Assembly: GCF_001467695.1 (NCBI RefSeq)
Contig: NZ_LNYE01000006.1
Location: 124,001-188,000, forward strand
Direction of reading: 5' to 3'
DNA from: Legionella gratiana
Lineage (GTDB): Bacteria; Pseudomonadota; Gammaproteobacteria; Legionellales; Legionellaceae
DNA length: 64,000 nucleotides
Shown piece by piece: positions 9,141 through 18,928 of the stretch; the first letter of the stretch is position 1; every line of letters starts with the position of its first letter. The notes under the pieces are model-generated. The model did not search any database. It was not told the origin of the DNA and saw nothing but the letters and a program-made list of their open reading frames with translations. The translations under genes were made by a program, and so were the position numbers.

Positions 9141-12100
9141 TTAATGTAAATCCTGTAAGCGCGTTACAGTTCCTCTATCTTCATATTTCATTGCTAGACA
9201 AGCGGCCTCAGCACCTGACAAAGTCGTAGTATAACTAACCTTGTGTTGCAATGCATTGCGTCTAATTGCAAAAGAATCAGCAATAGCTTGCTTACCCTCT
9301 GTTGTATTCACAATAAAATCAATTTCGTTATTCTTTATAAAGTCTAAGACGTGTGGCCTACCTTCGTTGACCTTAAACACTCTTCGGCAATCAACACCAG
9401 CAGCTTGCAAAGCTAAAGCAGTACCACGCGTCGCTATGATTTCAAACCCTAATTCAATCAAGCGCTTCGAGATCTCTCCTACTCGCGTTTTATCCGCATC
9501 TCGAACAGAAACAAAAGCACGGCGACGTTTGGGGATATTACAGCTCGCCCCTAATTGCGCTTTAGCATAAGCTTGTCCAAAACGTCTGGCAATACCCATT
9601 ACTTCACCTGTAGATTTCATTTCGGGACCAAGAATAGAATCTACTCCAGAAAACTTAATAAAGGGAAAAACAGGTAACTTAATCGAATAAAATGATGGCA
9701 TGTGATGATTATGACTCAACCCTTGTTCTTTTAAACTAACACCTAACTTACAAAGAGCAGCAATTTTGGCTAAAGGCAGTCCTGTCGCTTTAGAGACAAA
9801 AGGTACCGTTCTTGAAGCTCTGGGATTAACTTCTAAAACATAAATATCATCAGCTTGAATTGCAAATTGAGCATTAATTAAACCCACTACGCCCAACTTC
9901 AATGCCATTTGACGCATTTGCTCCATTAAATCCTGTTGTACTACAACACTAAGACTAAAAGGAGGTAACGTGCACGCAGAGTCCCCTGAATGAATACCTG
10001 CCTGTTCTATATGTTCCATTACTGCACCAATTAATACTTCCTTGCCATCACAAACTGCATCAATATCTACCTCAATTGCATCATTTAAAAATTTATCTAA
10101 CAATACTGGCGAATCATTAGATACAGCGACTGCATGAGACAAATAATGGCGTAGATCTTCTTCCTGATAAACTACTTCCATTGCGCGCCCACCAAGTACG
10201 TAAGAGGGCCTAACGACCAAGGGGTAACCAATCTTATTTGCTAGAACAATAGCCTCTTCTTCACTACGAACGGTACCATTTTCGGGCTGGTGTAATTTTA
10301 ATTCAGTGACTAATTTTTGAAAACGATCCCTGTCTTCTGCTCTATCAATTGCATCTGGGGATGTTCCTATGATTTTCACACCATTCGCTTCTAAAGCTCG
10401 AGCTAATTTTAAAGGTGTTTGGCCACCATAATGGACAATCACGCCATCAGGTTGTTCCACTTCAACAATGGCTAAAACATCTTCTAAAGTCACAGGTTCA
10501 AAATACAAACGATCTGAAGTATCAAAATCAGTAGAAACAGTCTCCGGATTACAATTTACCATAATAGTTTGACAACCTGCGTCCCTAAGTGCCATAGCCG
10601 CATGTACGCAGCAATAATCAAATTCAATTCCTTGGCCAATTCGATTAGGACCACCACCAAGAATCATAATTTTTTTCTTGTCTCTATCGGGTTTCGCCTC
10701 ACAACTACTTTCATAACAAGAATACATATATGCTGTGGCACTGGGAAACTCGCCTGCACAAGAATCAATGCGTTTATAGACAGGGAAGATTCCCAACTCT
10801 TTCCGTCTTTGGCGAACCTCTTCTTCAGCACAAGACCATAGCTTGGCTAAATAAGCATCCGAAAAACCTCGCTTTTTCAATAAGCGTAACGTTGTTGCAT
10901 CAATGTTGCGTAGCGCCTTTTCAGCAACAGAACGTTCCAAAGTAACCAACTCTTCAATTTGTGCTAAAAACCAAGGGTCTACTCGGCTTTCCTGGTGAAT
11001 TTCTTCAAGAGACATATTTTTTCGAAAAGCATCAGCAATATACCAGAGTCTATCTGGAGTAGGTTCACGTAAATTCCCTCTTAAACGTGCTAAATCACCT
11101 TTTAGAAACAAGGGATGTAAGCCACATCGACCTATCTCTAAACCACGAATCGCTTTTTGTAATGATTCCTGAAAATTAGCACCTATAGCCATAACTTCAC
11201 CAACGGATTTCATTTGCGTCGTTAGTGTATCTGAAGTTTGTGGGAACTTATCGAAATTGAATCTTGGTACTTTAGTGACTACATAATCAATACTTGGTTC
11301 AAATGAAGCAGGAGTTTTACCACCAGTAATTTCATTTTTTAATTCATCGAGAGTATAGCCTACCGCAAGTTTCGCAGCAATTTTTGCAATTGGAAAACCA
11401 GTTGCCTTAGAAGCTAAGGCCGAGCTTCGAGAAACCCTGGGGTTCATTTCGACTACAAGCATACGTCCATTTTCAGGATTAATAGCAAATTGTACGTTAG
11501 AGCCCCCCGTATCAACTCCAACCGCTCTTAATACCTTAATTGCGGCATCACGCATACGTTGATATTCTTTATCAGTAAGAGTTTGTGCCGGTGCTACGGT
11601 AATTGAATCACCAGTATGTACGCCCATAGGATCAAAGTTTTCAATGGTACAGACAATAATGCAATTGTCATTTTTGTCACGCACTACTTCCATTTCAAAC
11701 TCTTTCCAACCCAGCACTGATTCATCGATTAATAATTCATGAGTTGGCGACAACTCCAAACCACGCATACAAATTTCTTCAAATTCTTCACGATTATAAG
11801 CAATACCACCACCACTACCCCCCATAGTAAATGAGGGTCGGATAATCGCAGGATAACCCAAGCGAGCCTGTACCTGTATTGCTTCTTCCATACTGTGTGC
11901 AATCGCAGAGCGCGGCATATCCAAACCAATTTTAATCATCAGCTGACGAAATTTTTCTCTATCTTCAGCACGATCAATCGCCTCTCGTGTCGCGCCAATC
12001 ATTTCAACATCATACTTTGCCAAGATTCCTTCACGTACCAAATCTAATGCACAATTCAAAGCAGTTTGCCCCCCCATGGTCGGCAAAAGTGCATCTGGAC

Positions 12101-12344
12101 GTTCAATTTCAATAATTCGTGCAACTTCCTTCCATGATACAGGCTCAATATAGGTCGCATCTGCAAGTTCTGGATCGGTCATTATGGTCGCAGGATTGGA
12201 GTTCACTAAGATCACTCGATATCCTTCTTCCTTTAAGGCACGGACAGCTTGAGTACCCGAGTAATCAAATTCACAAGCTTGTCCTATTACTATAGGGCCC
12301 GCTCCAAGGATAAGAATGGATTTAATGTCAGTTCGTTTCGGCAT
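9141..12344 (-). CDS. Carbamoyl-phosphate synthase large chain
   Basis: CarB makes carbamoyl phosphate from bicarbonate, ammonia (from CarA-bound glutamine) and two ATP, for pyrimidines and arginine. The protein is 1067 residues from the ATG at 12344 ([21 protein letters not shown]), the family length. An upstream in-frame TTG at 12416 would add 24 atypical residues next to the hairpin at 12419-12460, so I reject it. Two homologous ATP-grasp halves are visible ([17 protein letters not shown] and [16 protein letters not shown]), then the MGS-like allosteric domain at the C-terminus ([11 protein letters not shown] onward). The ribosome site upstream is poor. carA is not beside it in this window. 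Confidence 0.97.
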   Translation of the reverse strand: MPKRTDIKSILILGAGPIVIGQACEFDYSGTQAVRALKEEGYRVILVNSNPATIMTDPELADATYIEPVSWKEVARIIEIERPDALLPTMGGQTALNCALDLVREGILAKYDVEMIGATREAIDRAEDREKFRQLMIKIGLDMPRSAIAHSMEEAIQVQARLGYPAIIRPSFTMGGSGGGIAYNREEFEEICMRGLELSPTHELLIDESVLGWKEFEMEVVRDKNDNCIIVCTIENFDPMGVHTGDSITVAPAQTLTDKEYQRMRDAAIKVLRAVGVDTGGSNVQFAINPENGRMLVVEMNPRVSRSSALASKATGFPIAKIAAKLAVGYTLDELKNEITGGKTPASFEPSIDYVVTKVPRFNFDKFPQTSDTLTTQMKSVGEVMAIGANFQESLQKAIRGLEIGRCGLHPLFLKGDLARLRGNLREPTPDRLWYIADAFRKNMSLEEIHQESRVDPWFLAQIEELVTLERSVAEKALRNIDATTLRLLKKRGFSDAYLAKLWSCAEEEVRQRRKELGIFPVYKRIDSCAGEFPSATAYMYSCYESSCEAKPDRDKKKIMILGGGPNRIGQGIEFDYCCVHAAMALRDAGCQTIMVNCNPETVSTDFDTSDRLYFEPVTLEDVLAIVEVEQPDGVIVHYGGQTPLKLARALEANGVKIIGTSPDAIDRAEDRDRFQKLVTELKLHQPENGTVRSEEEAIVLANKIGYPLVVRPSYVLGGRAMEVVYQEEDLRHYLSHAVAVSNDSPVLLDKFLNDAIEVDIDAVCDGKEVLIGAVMEHIEQAGIHSGDSACTLPPFSLSVVVQQDLMEQMRQMALKLGVVGLINAQFAIQADDIYVLEVNPRASRTVPFVSKATGLPLAKIAALCKLGVSLKEQGLSHNHHMPSFYSIKLPVFPFIKFSGVDSILGPEMKSTGEVMGIARRFGQAYAKAQLGASCNIPKRRRAFVSVRDADKTRVGEISKRLIELGFEIIATRGTALALQAAGVDCRRVFKVNEGRPHVLDFIKNNEIDFIVNTTEGKQAIADSFAIRRNALQHKVSYTTTLSGAEAACLAMKYEDRGTVTRLQDLH

Positions 12345-12418
12345 GGCAACAACAAAAAAAGATAAAGTGATGTATTTTACCGAGTTTTGCTTAAAGTTTA
12401 TACCCTTGACTTGCAATT

Positions 12419-12460
12419 ATCCTAGAAAAAGCAGCTGGGTCCTACTGCTTTTTCTAGGAT
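12419..12460. terminator. CCTAG-type perfect hairpin between an orphan gene and carB
   Basis: Arms atcctagaaaaagcag and ctgctttttctaggat are perfect 16-base inverted repeats with loop ctgggtccta. The first base of the stop codon of the 90-residue orphan forms the edge of the stem. It likely ends that transcript and separates it from carB. It is the best-preserved member of the family also seen at 2923-2969, with a decayed partial copy near 17703 (cccagaaaaagcggttgaat). Confidence 0.65.
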
Positions 12461-12732
12461 TATGTGTACAGATTGGCTAAAACAATTTGAAGTCCTGCTT
12501 CAGTTAACGATAAATATTTATAATTTGGATCCGCAGTAGTTCGTTCCAACCATTCATTAGCAATACAGACATCGGTTAATTTCTGCAATTGCCGTAATGA
12601 AACAGACTCATTTAATTTTAGAGAAAGCATTGCTGCAGATTCATCTTCCATATTTAAAAAAACTTGATCTCGAGTCACTCCAGTAGTTCTCATTACATCA
12701 TAAAATAAACCTAAAATATCAATTTCATTCAT
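12460..12732 (-). CDS. Small orphan protein, possible winged-helix fold
   Basis: This 90-residue protein has MNEIDILGLFYDVMRTTGVT at the start. A helical middle (SVSLRQLQKLTDVCIANEWL) is followed by YKYLSLTEAGLQIVL near the end. The last phrase, a strand then LTEAGLQ, resembles the recognition helix and wing end of small winged-helix proteins such as the MarR or PadR type. That is inference from pattern only. I do not recognise the family. It is single, flanked by a hairpin on its 3' side. Confidence 0.65.
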   Translation of the reverse strand: MNEIDILGLFYDVMRTTGVTRDQVFLNMEDESAAMLSLKLNESVSLRQLQKLTDVCIANEWLERTTADPNYKYLSLTEAGLQIVLANLYT

Positions 12733-12834
12733 GATGACAGGTCCTTTAAAATAAACATCAATTAACTATTAATTTATAGTATAAGCCTTAAATTACTCCA
12801 TGGAAAAAATGGCTTCCTTTTCGAGATATTGGAA

Positions 12835-14025
12835 TTAAGTACACTTAAGATACAACCTAGTATTCTGTTCAAGGGGTCGTGTATGAGCATGGCCTCCTGT
12901 TACTGAACCAAAAAATGCATGACAAGAAGCCCACATGCTGAAATTTATTCTTTGTGTTTCAGATAATTGAGACAACAACCTATCCACCAAAACACGTATT
13001 TCAACAACGGCATCACTCAATTCCTGGGAAGAACAATCATTTTCAGTAAGCTCGTACCACAGATATCTTGTTTCCATGTGATGGTAAGGCTCTGGCTTTT
13101 TAAAACGATCTCTAATTAAAGGGTGCATGGGATTTTTTTTCAATAAATGCAAAAAGCTTTCTTTATCCGTAACATAACTTGAAGCAGGGACATGATACCA
13201 ACGCTCCCCTTTTTTATATTGTTTTACTAATAATATGGGTATATTGACTTTATTGTAGGCAATAAGCTCATCCTTAATTTTACTTTTTTCATTATCGATT
13301 AAAGCAAAACGTACCTCCTCCAATTTGGAAAAAAGATCTTGATATTGAGTGTATAAGGTTTGTAAAACAATGAATTGCTCTTTTGTTAGTTGCGCTAAAG
13401 GCTCTTTGAAGTTTGTTACATACTCCATGAGTTCTTCAATTTTTTTTAATTCAATTTCATCAAATAAAATAGGAGGCTCTCGTGGTTCTTTGCTTTGCAA
13501 ATCAAGAATCTCAAAATCTTCATCCACTATCTCAAGATCGAGCCCCCCCTCTGCAATCCGTTGGTCTCCAGCATAATAGATAGCCTCATTTAATTCCTCT
13601 CTATCGTCAAGTCCTAAAAAAGCTCTAATTTGGTTCCACACATCCTGACTTACAATTTGTTGAGTACTTAAAGTATTCCAAAAACCATCCATTCCATAAA
13701 AGAGACTGTTTTTAAAACCAAGCCATAATGCCTCAACCGTATGGATTATCATACTGTACAAAAAATACGAAGCTAAAAGAACAAGAGCGCTCGTAATTAG
13801 GACTGCGGTCATTGGAAAAACAAAAAAAAGAGTCAGCGGTATATTAACTGCTTTAGACATACCTTGGTAATTTAATGTTAATGCCAGCGACAAAGGTATG
13901 CCTATGCTGGCACAAACTCCAATAAGTAGGGCAATCATTGCATACAAAAGATGACATGCAAGCACACGTAATGGTACTACAATAATACCTAAGAAAAGTG
14001 CTAAGAGGCGCTCTAGAATATACAT
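12835..14025 (-). CDS. Membrane protein with U-box-like segment, effector candidate
   Basis: This 396-residue orphan has two long hydrophobic regions at about 7-52 and 62-100, probably three or four membrane helices. An acidic middle (160-205) and a helical region (200-258) follow. Residues 262-310 read IPILLVKQYKKGERWYHVP, then ASSYVTDKESFLHLLKKNP and HPLIRDRF. The pattern P-I, P-x-S, Y-x-x-D/R, L-K-K-N, P-L-x-R matches the U-box ubiquitin-ligase fold, whose family consensus is CPI, PSG-TY-R, WL-KN, P-TR. The typical DPV motif is missing. Legionella has known U-box-type effectors. I infer a secreted or membrane-embedded host-directed protein, but a fold search is needed to be sure. The gene is alone, divergent from the flavoprotein gene. 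Confidence 0.7.
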   Translation of the reverse strand: MYILERLLALFLGIIVVPLRVLACHLLYAMIALLIGVCASIGIPLSLALTLNYQGMSKAVNIPLTLFFVFPMTAVLITSALVLLASYFLYSMIIHTVEALWLGFKNSLFYGMDGFWNTLSTQQIVSQDVWNQIRAFLGLDDREELNEAIYYAGDQRIAEGGLDLEIVDEDFEILDLQSKEPREPPILFDEIELKKIEELMEYVTNFKEPLAQLTKEQFIVLQTLYTQYQDLFSKLEEVRFALIDNEKSKIKDELIAYNKVNIPILLVKQYKKGERWYHVPASSYVTDKESFLHLLKKNPMHPLIRDRFKKPEPYHHMETRYLWYELTENDCSSQELSDAVVEIRVLVDRLLSQLSETQRINFSMWASCHAFFGSVTGGHAHTRPLEQNTRLYLKCT

Positions 14026-14139
14026 AAGGAGACGTTTAACATGAGTTCAATATAAAAAATATCGTAATTTTTTAGATTAAACTACTGTTATTCATGATAC
14101 TCTTGTATTTGGTTTTGTTTAAAACAAGTCGCTCCTATT

Positions 14140-15315
14140 GTGGAAGAAGTTGATGTTATTATCATTGGCGCAGGTGCTGCAGGCTTAATGTGCGCTATTG
14201 AAGCGAGCAAACGTGGCCGAAAAGTCTTAGTACTTGATCATGCCAATAAAGCGGGTAAAAAAATCTTGATGTCAGGTGGAGGCCGTTGTAATTTCACCAA
14301 TTATTATATAGAGCCCGAAAAATACAAATCCAATAATCCTCATTTTTTTAAATCGGCCTTAACTCGCTATACCCAATGGGATTTTATTGAGCTAGTAAAA
14401 AAGCATAAGATCCCTTTTCATGAAAAAACCCTAGGACAACTCTTTTGTGATAACAAATCAATCGATATTGTTACTATGTTGCTTAAAGAATGTGATGCTG
14501 CAGGAGCGACAATACAGCTAAACACCAGCATTGAAAAAATTCACAAAACACAAAGTTTCAAAGTACAAACCACTAAAGGAACATTTCATTGCCAATCTGC
14601 AGTTATTGCCAGTGGTGGATTATCCATCCCAACCATGGGAGCAAGTCCTTTTACCTATAAAATTGCGGAACAATTTGGAATTAAAGTATGGCCAACACGA
14701 GCAGGACTTGTTCCTTTAACTTTGGATGTGGTTGAAAAAGAGAAAATAGCATTTCTTTCAGGAATTGGAGTAGATAGTTTGGTTAAAAATGCTTCTATAG
14801 AGTTTCGTGAGCATACACTGTTTACCCACCGAGGTTTGAGCGGTCCTGCAATCTTACAGTTATCTTCATATTGGAATGTCGGTCAAACTATTTGCATCAA
14901 TTTATTGCCTGAAATTAATCTTTTCGAGTATTTAAGAGCGGCTCGAGTCAATAAACCACAAAAACAATTAAATTCGATATTATCCACACTATTACCCAAA
15001 CGCGTCATTGAAATTTTTATCAAACCTGAACTTGCAGAAAAGAAATTAGCTGAACTACCAAATCGAGACTTAGAGTCTGTAGCCAAACAACTTAATTCTT
15101 GGATCATAAAACCCAATGGAACTGAAGGTTATCGAACTGCTGAAGTAACGATTGGTGGTGTAGATTGTCATTCCATTTCATCAAAGACAATGGAATCTCA
15201 TGAAGTCCCTGGTCTTTATTTTATCGGTGAAGCCCTAGATGTAACTGGTTGGTTAGGAGGATATAATTTTCAATGGGCATGGTCCTCAGGTTGGGCTGCT
15301 GGCCAAGTAGTATAA
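14140..15315 (+). CDS. BaiN/YhiN-type FAD-dependent oxidoreductase
   Basis: This 391-residue flavoprotein belongs to the HI0933-like family. It has the Rossmann dinucleotide motif IIIGAGAAGLMCAIEASKRG at the N-terminus and the SGGGRCNFTN signature near residue 45. ASGGLSIPTMGASPF lies in the middle, and at the end are FIGEALDVTGWLGGYNFQWAWSSG and GWAAG. The substrate is not established for most members; BaiN relatives reduce bile-acid intermediates. The start is a GTG at 14140, directly before EEVDVIIIGAG. It stands alone, divergent from the U-box-like gene and convergent with lptG. Confidence 0.92.
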   Translation: MEEVDVIIIGAGAAGLMCAIEASKRGRKVLVLDHANKAGKKILMSGGGRCNFTNYYIEPEKYKSNNPHFFKSALTRYTQWDFIELVKKHKIPFHEKTLGQLFCDNKSIDIVTMLLKECDAAGATIQLNTSIEKIHKTQSFKVQTTKGTFHCQSAVIASGGLSIPTMGASPFTYKIAEQFGIKVWPTRAGLVPLTLDVVEKEKIAFLSGIGVDSLVKNASIEFREHTLFTHRGLSGPAILQLSSYWNVGQTICINLLPEINLFEYLRAARVNKPQKQLNSILSTLLPKRVIEIFIKPELAEKKLAELPNRDLESVAKQLNSWIIKPNGTEGYRTAEVTIGGVDCHSISSKTMESHEVPGLYFIGEALDVTGWLGGYNFQWAWSSGWAAGQVV

Positions 15316-15338
15316 ATTAGAAGTCTACTGAATCACAG

Positions 15339-16409
15339 CTATCGTACCCTTTTCATGAGATAAAGTCCCAATAGTGCAAAAATAACCGTAGGTCCCAAAG
15401 CCGATAGCTCAGGCGGTAACTGAAATACCGTACTTAGCGGACCAAAAAAACGATTTAAAATATGAAAACTAAATCCGACTGCAGCACCAACCAATAACTT
15501 CGATCCCATGGTAGTTGAGCGTAAAGGCCCAAAAATAAATGGAATGGAAAGAATCATCATAACCATAGTTGTAAATGGTTGGATAAGCCGCTGTAAAAAA
15601 GCAAACTGATAATTATGTACATTTTGATGATTAATTTTTTGTTCTCGTATGTATCGATTTAATTCATGTAACGTCATTTCGTCAGGATCAATGCTGCTAA
15701 TTGTCAAGATCTTAGGCTTTACCGACACATCCCAAGGAACAGAAACAAAAGTCTGCGCCTTAGTTTGATCGTCACTAAACTCTGTTTGTTGTACATCATA
15801 AGCTATCCACCCAGTTGGAGTATGCTGAGCCTCACGAATATAACGCGACATTCTTAAATGATGCTGATCGTCAAAGCGAAATTGATAAATGTTATGAAGC
15901 ACATTATTGGAACGGACTACTCCCACTGAAATAAAATCATTATTATAACGGAGCCAAAACCCTTTTGAAGTTCGCAAAGTTTGGCCACCACTAATCGCAG
16001 CCGTTTTGTAATCATTCGCATAATGAGATAAGTATGGGACTAAAGTCTCACCGAGAGCAGTAACTAATACAATAAGGAACACAGACGCCTTTAAAACTGC
16101 CCAAGTAATCTGTCCTATAGACATGCCTGAAGCACGCATAATGACTAATTCACTATGATTCGCCAAGATCCCCAAACCAATTAACGTGCCGAGCAAACTA
16201 GCCATTGGAAAAAACAGATAAACTTGATAAGGCATTTGCAACATCACAAAAAGAGTAGCTTGCGCAATTCCATAATCAACTCGTCCCAAATCACTTATTT
16301 GATCAACAAATAAAATAAAAATTTGGAGTCCTATCAACATTAAAGTAACTAAACCAATAGAACCAAGAACTGTTTTTGCGATATAACGCTCTAATATTTT
16401 CATAGTCAT
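15339..16409 (-). CDS. LPS export permease LptG
   Basis: This 356-residue inner-membrane protein has the YjgP/YjgQ layout: three N-terminal helices, a periplasmic jellyroll at about 130-260, then three C-terminal helices. With LptF and the LptB ATPase it forms the LptB2FG transporter that extracts lipopolysaccharide from the inner membrane and passes it to LptC and LptA. The start ATG overlaps the lptF stop by 4 bases (ATGA), so the two are translationally coupled. MTMKILERYIAKTVL is the expected N-terminus. Confidence 0.95.
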   Translation of the reverse strand: MTMKILERYIAKTVLGSIGLVTLMLIGLQIFILFVDQISDLGRVDYGIAQATLFVMLQMPYQVYLFFPMASLLGTLIGLGILANHSELVIMRASGMSIGQITWAVLKASVFLIVLVTALGETLVPYLSHYANDYKTAAISGGQTLRTSKGFWLRYNNDFISVGVVRSNNVLHNIYQFRFDDQHHLRMSRYIREAQHTPTGWIAYDVQQTEFSDDQTKAQTFVSVPWDVSVKPKILTISSIDPDEMTLHELNRYIREQKINHQNVHNYQFAFLQRLIQPFTTMVMMILSIPFIFGPLRSTTMGSKLLVGAAVGFSFHILNRFFGPLSTVFQLPPELSALGPTVIFALLGLYLMKRVR

Positions 16410-17485
16410 GCCAGCTTTGCCTGATTACGCCAGAGCAACAGTAATCCAAATGCTATTATGCTAAGATGTACCCACCATAAACCTAACCAATACGGCATTT
16501 TTCCAGACACCATAGCATCACGTGCAATGAACAATAAATTAGCATATACAATATAAATAATAATTGCGGGTAGTAACTTAGCAAATTTACCTGATCGAGG
16601 ATTAATACGACTTAAAGGAACGGCAATTAAAGTCAATGTAAATACCATTATTGGTACAGAAAAACGCCACTGCAATTCAGCTGCTTTAGCACGATCTGGA
16701 TTATTGAATGGCAATAGATTTGCAGTACTTAGGGTACGAAAATCTTCGGATATCTTTACTACAGGGTGGGGTAATCGTGCTTTATATTGACCAAACTCCG
16801 CAATTTGATAATCAGCATGACCAGGAACCCCCTGATATTCTTTACCATTTTGCAGAATGATATAATCTTCACCTGTTTGGGGATCGGTTTCTGCAAAAGC
16901 TTGATCCGCCCATAACACATCCCAACGTGTTTTATCTTCTACTGTAGTTCGTTTTGCAAGAAATACTTGTTCCGCCTTAGTATGATCTCGACTCATCGAT
17001 TGCACATAGAACACCTCCTTACCTTCATTAATGGCATGAAAACGTCCTGGCATAATGGTTTGGACTAAAGTTTGTATTCCAGTAGAGCGTAACAATTTAG
17101 CTCGTTCGATATAAATTAAAGGACTTCCCCAAATCATCACTACAGCTACGATAAAAGCAACTACTGTCGCCATAATAAAACTATGTTGTAATAATTTATT
17201 TGGGCCATAACCACAGGCACGTAATACAGTCATCTCACTTTCAGCATACAAACGACCATAAGCAAGTAACATTGCGATGTAAAAACCTAAGGGGATAAGC
17301 AAACAGAGTAAGGTAGGTAATTCCAACATCATTAATTTCATAATGATAATTCCTGGAATACTACCAGAAGCCGCTCGATTGAGGTATTGGATCAGCTGAT
17401 TACTCAAAAAAATTAACACGAGTATAGACGTTAGCGAAATCAAAGTGATAAACACTTCTTTAGCTAAATAACGAAAAATAATCAC
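16406..17485 (-). CDS. LPS export permease LptF
   Basis: This 359-residue partner of LptG has MIIFRYLAKEVFITLISLTS at the start and GFYIAMLLAYGRLYAESEMTVLRACG, the conserved cytoplasmic coupling region, near 70-95. A periplasmic jellyroll lies at about 130-260, followed by three C-terminal helices (AVPLSRINPRSGKFAKLLPA). It is the first gene of the lptFG pair. The usual divergent neighbour pepA is absent, and the upstream 500 bases hold repeats instead. Confidence 0.95.
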   Translation of the reverse strand: MIIFRYLAKEVFITLISLTSILVLIFLSNQLIQYLNRAASGSIPGIIIMKLMMLELPTLLCLLIPLGFYIAMLLAYGRLYAESEMTVLRACGYGPNKLLQHSFIMATVVAFIVAVVMIWGSPLIYIERAKLLRSTGIQTLVQTIMPGRFHAINEGKEVFYVQSMSRDHTKAEQVFLAKRTTVEDKTRWDVLWADQAFAETDPQTGEDYIILQNGKEYQGVPGHADYQIAEFGQYKARLPHPVVKISEDFRTLSTANLLPFNNPDRAKAAELQWRFSVPIMVFTLTLIAVPLSRINPRSGKFAKLLPAIIIYIVYANLLFIARDAMVSGKMPYWLGLWWVHLSIIAFGLLLLWRNQAKLA

Positions 17486-17974
17486 TCAATGCCCCTATTT
17501 TAGTAATTCCCCCCTCTTCTAATGAAGGTAGCCCGATAAAGAGGTAACTACTCAAGTATCCTGTTACTGTGACTCAGCGACAAAGGCTCCAGGATATAGA
17601 GTAAGACACCTAGATTTTGCGTACACGCCACAGAACATAGGGCATTCTTTTCCCCAGATTTATTGGGAATTACCTAAAAGATGAGATAGCTTTACGCATT
17701 TTAACCCAGAAAAAGCGGTTGAATCTACTAAATTAACGTGAGTTCGACATAAAAGGGTATAAAAATAACTTTTATGTCCTTAAGAGAACCAACGGTCAAC
17801 AGACACTAGAATCACTGTCATTAACTGAAGCAACGAGTAGTCGCCATCACGAAAGAGGGGCCCCATGTTGATGGAAACACAATGCTTCTATAGAAATGGA
17901 TTTCCGCTTTCGCGAAAATAACAACATCCTTCAGCAATGGCAGTAGACTCTAGATGCTAGGCAGCAAGAACGAC
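17486..17974. other. Gene-free stretch with repeat fragments
   Basis: About 490 bases between lptF and the phasin terminator have no convincing open frame. At 17703 a decayed CCTAG-type hairpin is visible (cccagaaaaagcggttgaat). At 17746-17778 there is a gacataaaag/cttttatgtc hairpin with perfect 10-base arms. At 17898-17918 lies a piece ttccgctttcgcgaaaa related to the GC-rich repeat module. The lptFG promoter probably lies in the first 100 bases, but I cannot place it firmly. Confidence 0.55.
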
Positions 17975-18004
17975 AACAGCTCAAACTTAATTGGTTGAGC
18001 TGTT
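17975..18004 (-). terminator. Hairpin after the phasin gene
   Basis: Arms aacagctcaa and ttgagctgtt (10 bases each, loop of 10) form a perfect stem ending 16 bases past the phasin stop. The U-run lies on the plus-strand side, so termination on the minus strand may be weak. No plus-strand gene needs it. Confidence 0.5.
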
Positions 18005-18020
18005 TTAACAAGGCAGTGGA

Positions 18021-18314
18021 TTAATGCTTTGCTTCAGCAGCTGTCTTTTTGGCTTCTTGAACAAAACCCAACATCGCTTTCTCAATAATTTGGAACGATT
18101 TTTGAAGATAATCCAAAGTTTTGTGGCCATTTTCAACAGCCAAATTGATTTGTTTCTCCAATAATTCTTCAGGTTTTTTAATACCTGCGATCTCTTCGGG
18201 TTTGAGGTAATTAATACCTTGTAATGTTTTAACATTTAATTCAGCCATAGCTTGAAAAGGCTCTTGCATTTTCTTAGCTATTTCAGTCCATCTTTCAAAA
18301 TTTTGTTGATACAT
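18021..18314 (-). CDS. Phasin family protein
   Basis: This protein of about 97 residues starts at ATG 18314, preceded by GGAGAATATC; a longer in-frame reading adds 10 residues without a ribosome site. It begins MYQQNFERWTEIAKKMQEPF and continues as an amphipathic helix-rich chain (NLAVENGHKTLDYLQKSFQI), ending in an Ala/Lys-rich tail (VQEAKKTAAEAKH). Phasins coat polyhydroxyalkanoate granules. The next genes upstream are phaR and two acetoacetyl-CoA reductases, so the granule role is well supported. Confidence 0.85.
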   Translation of the reverse strand: MYQQNFERWTEIAKKMQEPFQAMAELNVKTLQGINYLKPEEIAGIKKPEELLEKQINLAVENGHKTLDYLQKSFQIIEKAMLGFVQEAKKTAAEAKH

Positions 18315-18431
18315 GATATTCTCCAAATATGTTGCAATGCACAATTTTATATTAGTATATATGCGTCAATTTTGTCAACGGGTTATAAAAATATTTTTTG
18401 CAATGCACCATAAAAAAGCATGGACTAAGAA

Positions 18432-18836
18432 TTAACTGTTAGATTTAAATAAGCTTTGCCATTGCTGCATCATTTTCTGCATTTGTTGATTCCAAGTTTC
18501 CGTTGCCTGGAGATAAGGATTATTTTGCAATGGCTTATCCATAACTTGAAACATCTGCTCCATCATCTGTTTTAAAGAAGCATGCATAGGATGATTCGCT
18601 AAAGAAATAATCTGTCGTAAAATCTCAGGGGATAAAAATTGAGTAGATCCTGCCTCCATCTCTACGATAATTTGCAATAAAATGGAGTTAGTTAAATCCT
18701 TTCCTGTTAGAGAATCCTCTACTTTAAACGATACATTATCTACAACATAACGTTGTAACTCTTCTAGGGTGATGTACTGACTGGTCTCAGTGTCATAAAG
18801 CCGACGATTCTTATATTTTTTTATTAAACGAGCCAT
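18432..18836 (-). CDS. Polyhydroxyalkanoate synthesis repressor PhaR
   Basis: This 134-residue protein has the PHA accumulation regulator DNA-binding domain at the N-terminus (KKYKNRRLYDTETSQYITLE) and a second PHB-binding domain with TGKDLTNSILLQIIVEME. A Gln/Met-rich tail (NQQMQKMMQQWQSLF) follows. PhaR binds PHA granules and represses phasin transcription until granules form. Its position just upstream of the phasin gene matches that role. It likely controls the AT-rich 117-base gap between the two genes. Confidence 0.93.
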   Translation of the reverse strand: MARLIKKYKNRRLYDTETSQYITLEELQRYVVDNVSFKVEDSLTGKDLTNSILLQIIVEMEAGSTQFLSPEILRQIISLANHPMHASLKQMMEQMFQVMDKPLQNNPYLQATETWNQQMQKMMQQWQSLFKSNS

Positions 18837-18928
18837 AATTTTCTCATGATATAAATAATCTTAAGATATTCATAGAATGTTTCGATTTGAATTACATAAA
18901 AAGATTTTCAAAAAATTCATTCAAATAA

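Noticed and set aside
12345-12416. N-terminal extension of CarB from a TTG codon
   Set aside because: The extra 24 residues are unlike CarB and begin beside the hairpin. The ATG at 12344 gives the conserved [16 protein letters not shown] start.
18005-18235. A 76-residue minus-strand frame in the phasin gene
   Set aside because: It is a frame-shifted shadow rich in K, L and W; the phasin frame has a ribosome site and family features.
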